From an uncultured Bacteroidales bacterium (GTDB taxonomy: Bacteria > Bacteroidota > Bacteroidia > Bacteroidales > Muribaculaceae), in the NCBI GenBank assembly GCA_905210435.1, contig CAJLWO010000007.1:1-64000 (forward strand): DNA of 64,000 bases, read 5' to 3'. Of the stretch, positions 62,315 through 64,000 are shown piece after piece. Below the pieces are notes generated by a model, which saw nothing but the letters and a program-made list of their open reading frames with translations, was not told the origin of the DNA and ran no database searches. Position 1 is the stretch's first letter. The number at the start of each line of letters is the position of its first letter. The translations under genes and the position numbers were made by a program.

Positions 62315-63424
62315 TCATATTTCAAAATGGAATCCATCGGTCAGTTGACAATCTGTCTCCCGCTCCCTTTTCTTTGCGTTTATCAATGCAAAACGGTCGC
62401 GAAATCCGGCGGCTTCGGCCACTTCGTCGAGAGTAGCCTTCGGATTAGCCTCTTTATAGAGACGTGCGTGTTCAAGCCGGAAGGCATTGACAAAATTATA
62501 ATATCCTACTTTTGTGAGATAAGTCTTTGCCTGTGTCTTTCTTCCATATTCCACCATATCTACGACTTCCTGTTTCTGCAGTCCGGAATTCCTATACATT
62601 TTCCCGACTATAGCCACAATTTCTCTGCGTATACACTCCTCTCCTGTATTATCCGTTTCCGAAACCGGAGAAATTTCCGTAATGACTGCAACTTTAAGGT
62701 TCCGCCTTACTTCACGGGCACGCTGCGGGTGCAATATAACAGCAAGGAACAGAACCATGCATGCGGCAAAAATAATATCGACAAAAAACATGAACCAATG
62801 ACTGCCCGATATAAATATTACCCACATGGCAGCAAGCCATATCAGTGGAGTATAAACTACCCTTTTAGCAAAAAGGAACGGGAAATCGCGCTCGCATGAA
62901 AAATTATCGTAATGAAACTTGTCAATCTTAAGTTTCAGCCGGTGTGCCACTGATATAAAATACACCATTAGAAGAAATCCGACCACACCGGAGATGATGT
63001 AAACCTCGGAAGAATATGCCACAAGCCAGCCGCCGGCCAATTGCGACACGATGCCCAGCACAATTATTGCGGAAAACGGAATGGCGATATATACAAAACC
63101 GTTCCAATTGTTATACAGCCGATGGCGATCGAAGTACCTTCGGAACAGCATGGCGAAGCATGCCGGATAGTAAAGCACTCCGAATGCGCGGATATATATC
63201 CACGTTGCGGCATCGACAGGCGACAACACATAGGGGAACTGCAAGGCGATGGCTGCAAAAAAGAACGTCGTCTGCCGCCGTGCGGGGTAATAAAAATCAG
63301 CATGGCGTCCGTAGGGGTGACACACATGCAGCCACCTTATAACCGCACAGAAAATGCCGGAAAGGATAAACACCAGACATGCGTCAGAGAAGCATATCTC
63401 CGATACGGAATTGAATTTCATCAT
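62315..63424 (-). CDS. Membrane-embedded AraC-type regulator
   Basis: A 369-residue protein with about six N-terminal transmembrane helices (residues about 10-235, e.g. DACLVFILSGIFCAVIRW; IIFAACMVLFLAVIL). A C-terminal AraC-like DNA-binding domain follows (YNFVNAFRLEHARLYKEANP, then TLDEVAEAAGFRDRFAL). Such proteins sense membrane or periplasmic signals and control nearby genes; the PI-PLC gene downstream on the same strand is a candidate target. The second HTH is followed by a short unconserved tail. Confidence 0.82.
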   Translation of the reverse strand: MMKFNSVSEICFSDACLVFILSGIFCAVIRWLHVCHPYGRHADFYYPARRQTTFFFAAIALQFPYVLSPVDAATWIYIRAFGVLYYPACFAMLFRRYFDRHRLYNNWNGFVYIAIPFSAIIVLGIVSQLAGGWLVAYSSEVYIISGVVGFLLMVYFISVAHRLKLKIDKFHYDNFSCERDFPFLFAKRVVYTPLIWLAAMWVIFISGSHWFMFFVDIIFAACMVLFLAVILHPQRAREVRRNLKVAVITEISPVSETDNTGEECIRREIVAIVGKMYRNSGLQKQEVVDMVEYGRKTQAKTYLTKVGYYNFVNAFRLEHARLYKEANPKATLDEVAEAAGFRDRFALINAKKRERETDCQLTDGFHFEI

Positions 63425-63445
63425 CTAATTTATTCACAATACAAA

Positions 63446-63475
63446 AGGCCGTGCCAACATATCGCGACACGGCCT
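63446..63475 (-). terminator. Terminator of valS
   Basis: Arms AGGCCGTG (63446-63453) and CACGGCCT (63468-63475), 14-nt loop. The minus strand continues TTTTGTATTG. Confidence 0.7.
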
Positions 63476-63507
63476 ATATAATTTTTATGTGTGTACCTCT
63501 GTCACGT

Positions 63508-64000
63508 TTATGACAAGGCGGCTATTGAAGCGCGGATGTTGGCAAGCTTGCTTTCGGCATCGGCCTGCTTTTTCTTTTCACCTTCTACGACTGCCGCAGG
63601 GGCGTTATTGACAAAGCGCTCATTGGAAAGTTTTTTCATGACACTTGCCAGGAAGCCTTCAAGATATGCCTCCTCCTTACGCAGACGTTCAAGTTCGGCG
63701 GCGGCATCAATCTTACCCGAGAGCGGAATATTGAATTCGACAGTGCCTACCATAAAGCTGACTGCTGAAGCATCCTTATCAGCATTGCAGTTGATTGTCT
63801 CGACGTTGGCGAGTTTCTTCACAAGGTCATCGGCCATTTCTGCTTCGCCGGCCACGACATTGAGTGCAAGCATATCCTTGAGCGGAATATTCTTGGAAGC
63901 GCGGACACCACGAACACCGGTGATGACTTCTTTAGTAAGCTCCATGCGTGCAAGAATCTTCGCATCATAAGCCTTGGGCTGAGGCATGGCGGCATACATT
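63508..64000 (-). CDS. valS: Valyl-tRNA synthetase, C-terminal part
   Basis: Only the last 164 codons lie in the window; the gene continues past 64000. The visible part holds the end of the anticodon-binding domain (ITGVRGVRASKNIPLKD) and the C-terminal coiled coil that contacts tRNA (AAELERLRKEEAYLEGFLAS; KLSNERFVNNAPAAVVEGEK), both typical of ValS. Confidence 0.9.
   Translation of the reverse strand, partial: MYAAMPQPKAYDAKILARMELTKEVITGVRGVRASKNIPLKDMLALNVVAGEAEMADDLVKKLANVETINCNADKDASAVSFMVGTVEFNIPLSGKIDAAAELERLRKEEAYLEGFLASVMKKLSNERFVNNAPAAVVEGEKKKQADAESKLANIRASIAALS

Noticed and set aside
1..64000. CRISPR arrays, prophage genes, rRNA or tRNA genes
   Set aside because: No spaced direct repeats, phage structural genes, or cloverleaf-type sequences were recognised while reading the window.

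Overview
The window is a 64 kb piece of a Bacteroidota chromosome, most likely order Bacteroidales and plausibly Muribaculaceae-like. The evidence is repeated TAnnTTTG-type -7 elements ahead of genes, a complete bat (aerotolerance) operon, a bifunctional thrA followed by a cofactor-independent phosphoglycerate-mutase-type homoserine kinase, a DUF5686 outer-membrane protein, a Bacteroidota-type porin and an elongated NusB. The family placement is inference; no rRNA or tRNA gene is visible.

Layout. 0.4-2.4 kb: queD-queE (7-deazaguanine synthesis) and two small genes. 2.5-6.2 kb: a large secreted GH38 alpha-mannosidase. 6.3-8.8 kb: rfbD-prfC. 9-14 kb: the threonine operon thrA-apgM-thrC, then small genes including an acyltransferase and a nitrilase. 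15.8-23 kb (minus strand): housekeeping blocks ybbR-coaE, yajC, nusB and lpxK-pnp-thiL. 23-27.3 kb: an SOS-type umuDC pair in which umuC is fused in frame to a DUF5686 gene. 27.4-28.9 kb: proS. 28.9-32.2 kb: an accessory island with three enzymes of ADP-ribose or nucleotide-modification chemistry (a PARG-like macrodomain protein, an ADP-ribosylglycohydrolase and a Fic protein), mixed with remnants of mcrC, a second fic gene and possibly a transposase. 32.3-38.1 kb: ppdK, rlmD, and an HU gene pair whose second member is a membrane-anchored HU protein. 38.2-39.6 kb: a tandem universal stress protein and a small HTH protein. 39.9-48.8 kb: the bat operon (moxR, DUF58, an uncharacterised membrane protein, batA, batB, batC, batD, batE). 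49-55.5 kb: uvrB, a YgiQ-type radical SAM gene, and an S9 peptidase lipoprotein. 55.9-56.8 kb: a translationally coupled DUF3791-DUF3990 module resembling a toxin-antitoxin system with an ADP-ribosyltransferase-like toxin. 56.9-63.4 kb: DUF6155, porin, a solute-binding protein, a PI-PLC lipoprotein and a membrane-bound AraC-type regulator. The 3' end of valS runs off the right edge.

Most genes are ordinary core functions. The parts most worth a second look are the island at 29.4-32.2 kb, the polymerase-DUF5686 fusion, the DUF3791/DUF3990 triad and the HU-TM-LysM protein. The window holds a putative ADP-ribose writer (DUF3990) and two putative ADP-ribose erasers about 24 kb apart. Whether they act on the same substrates cannot be told from sequence. 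All family assignments come from motif recognition by eye; no database search was run.
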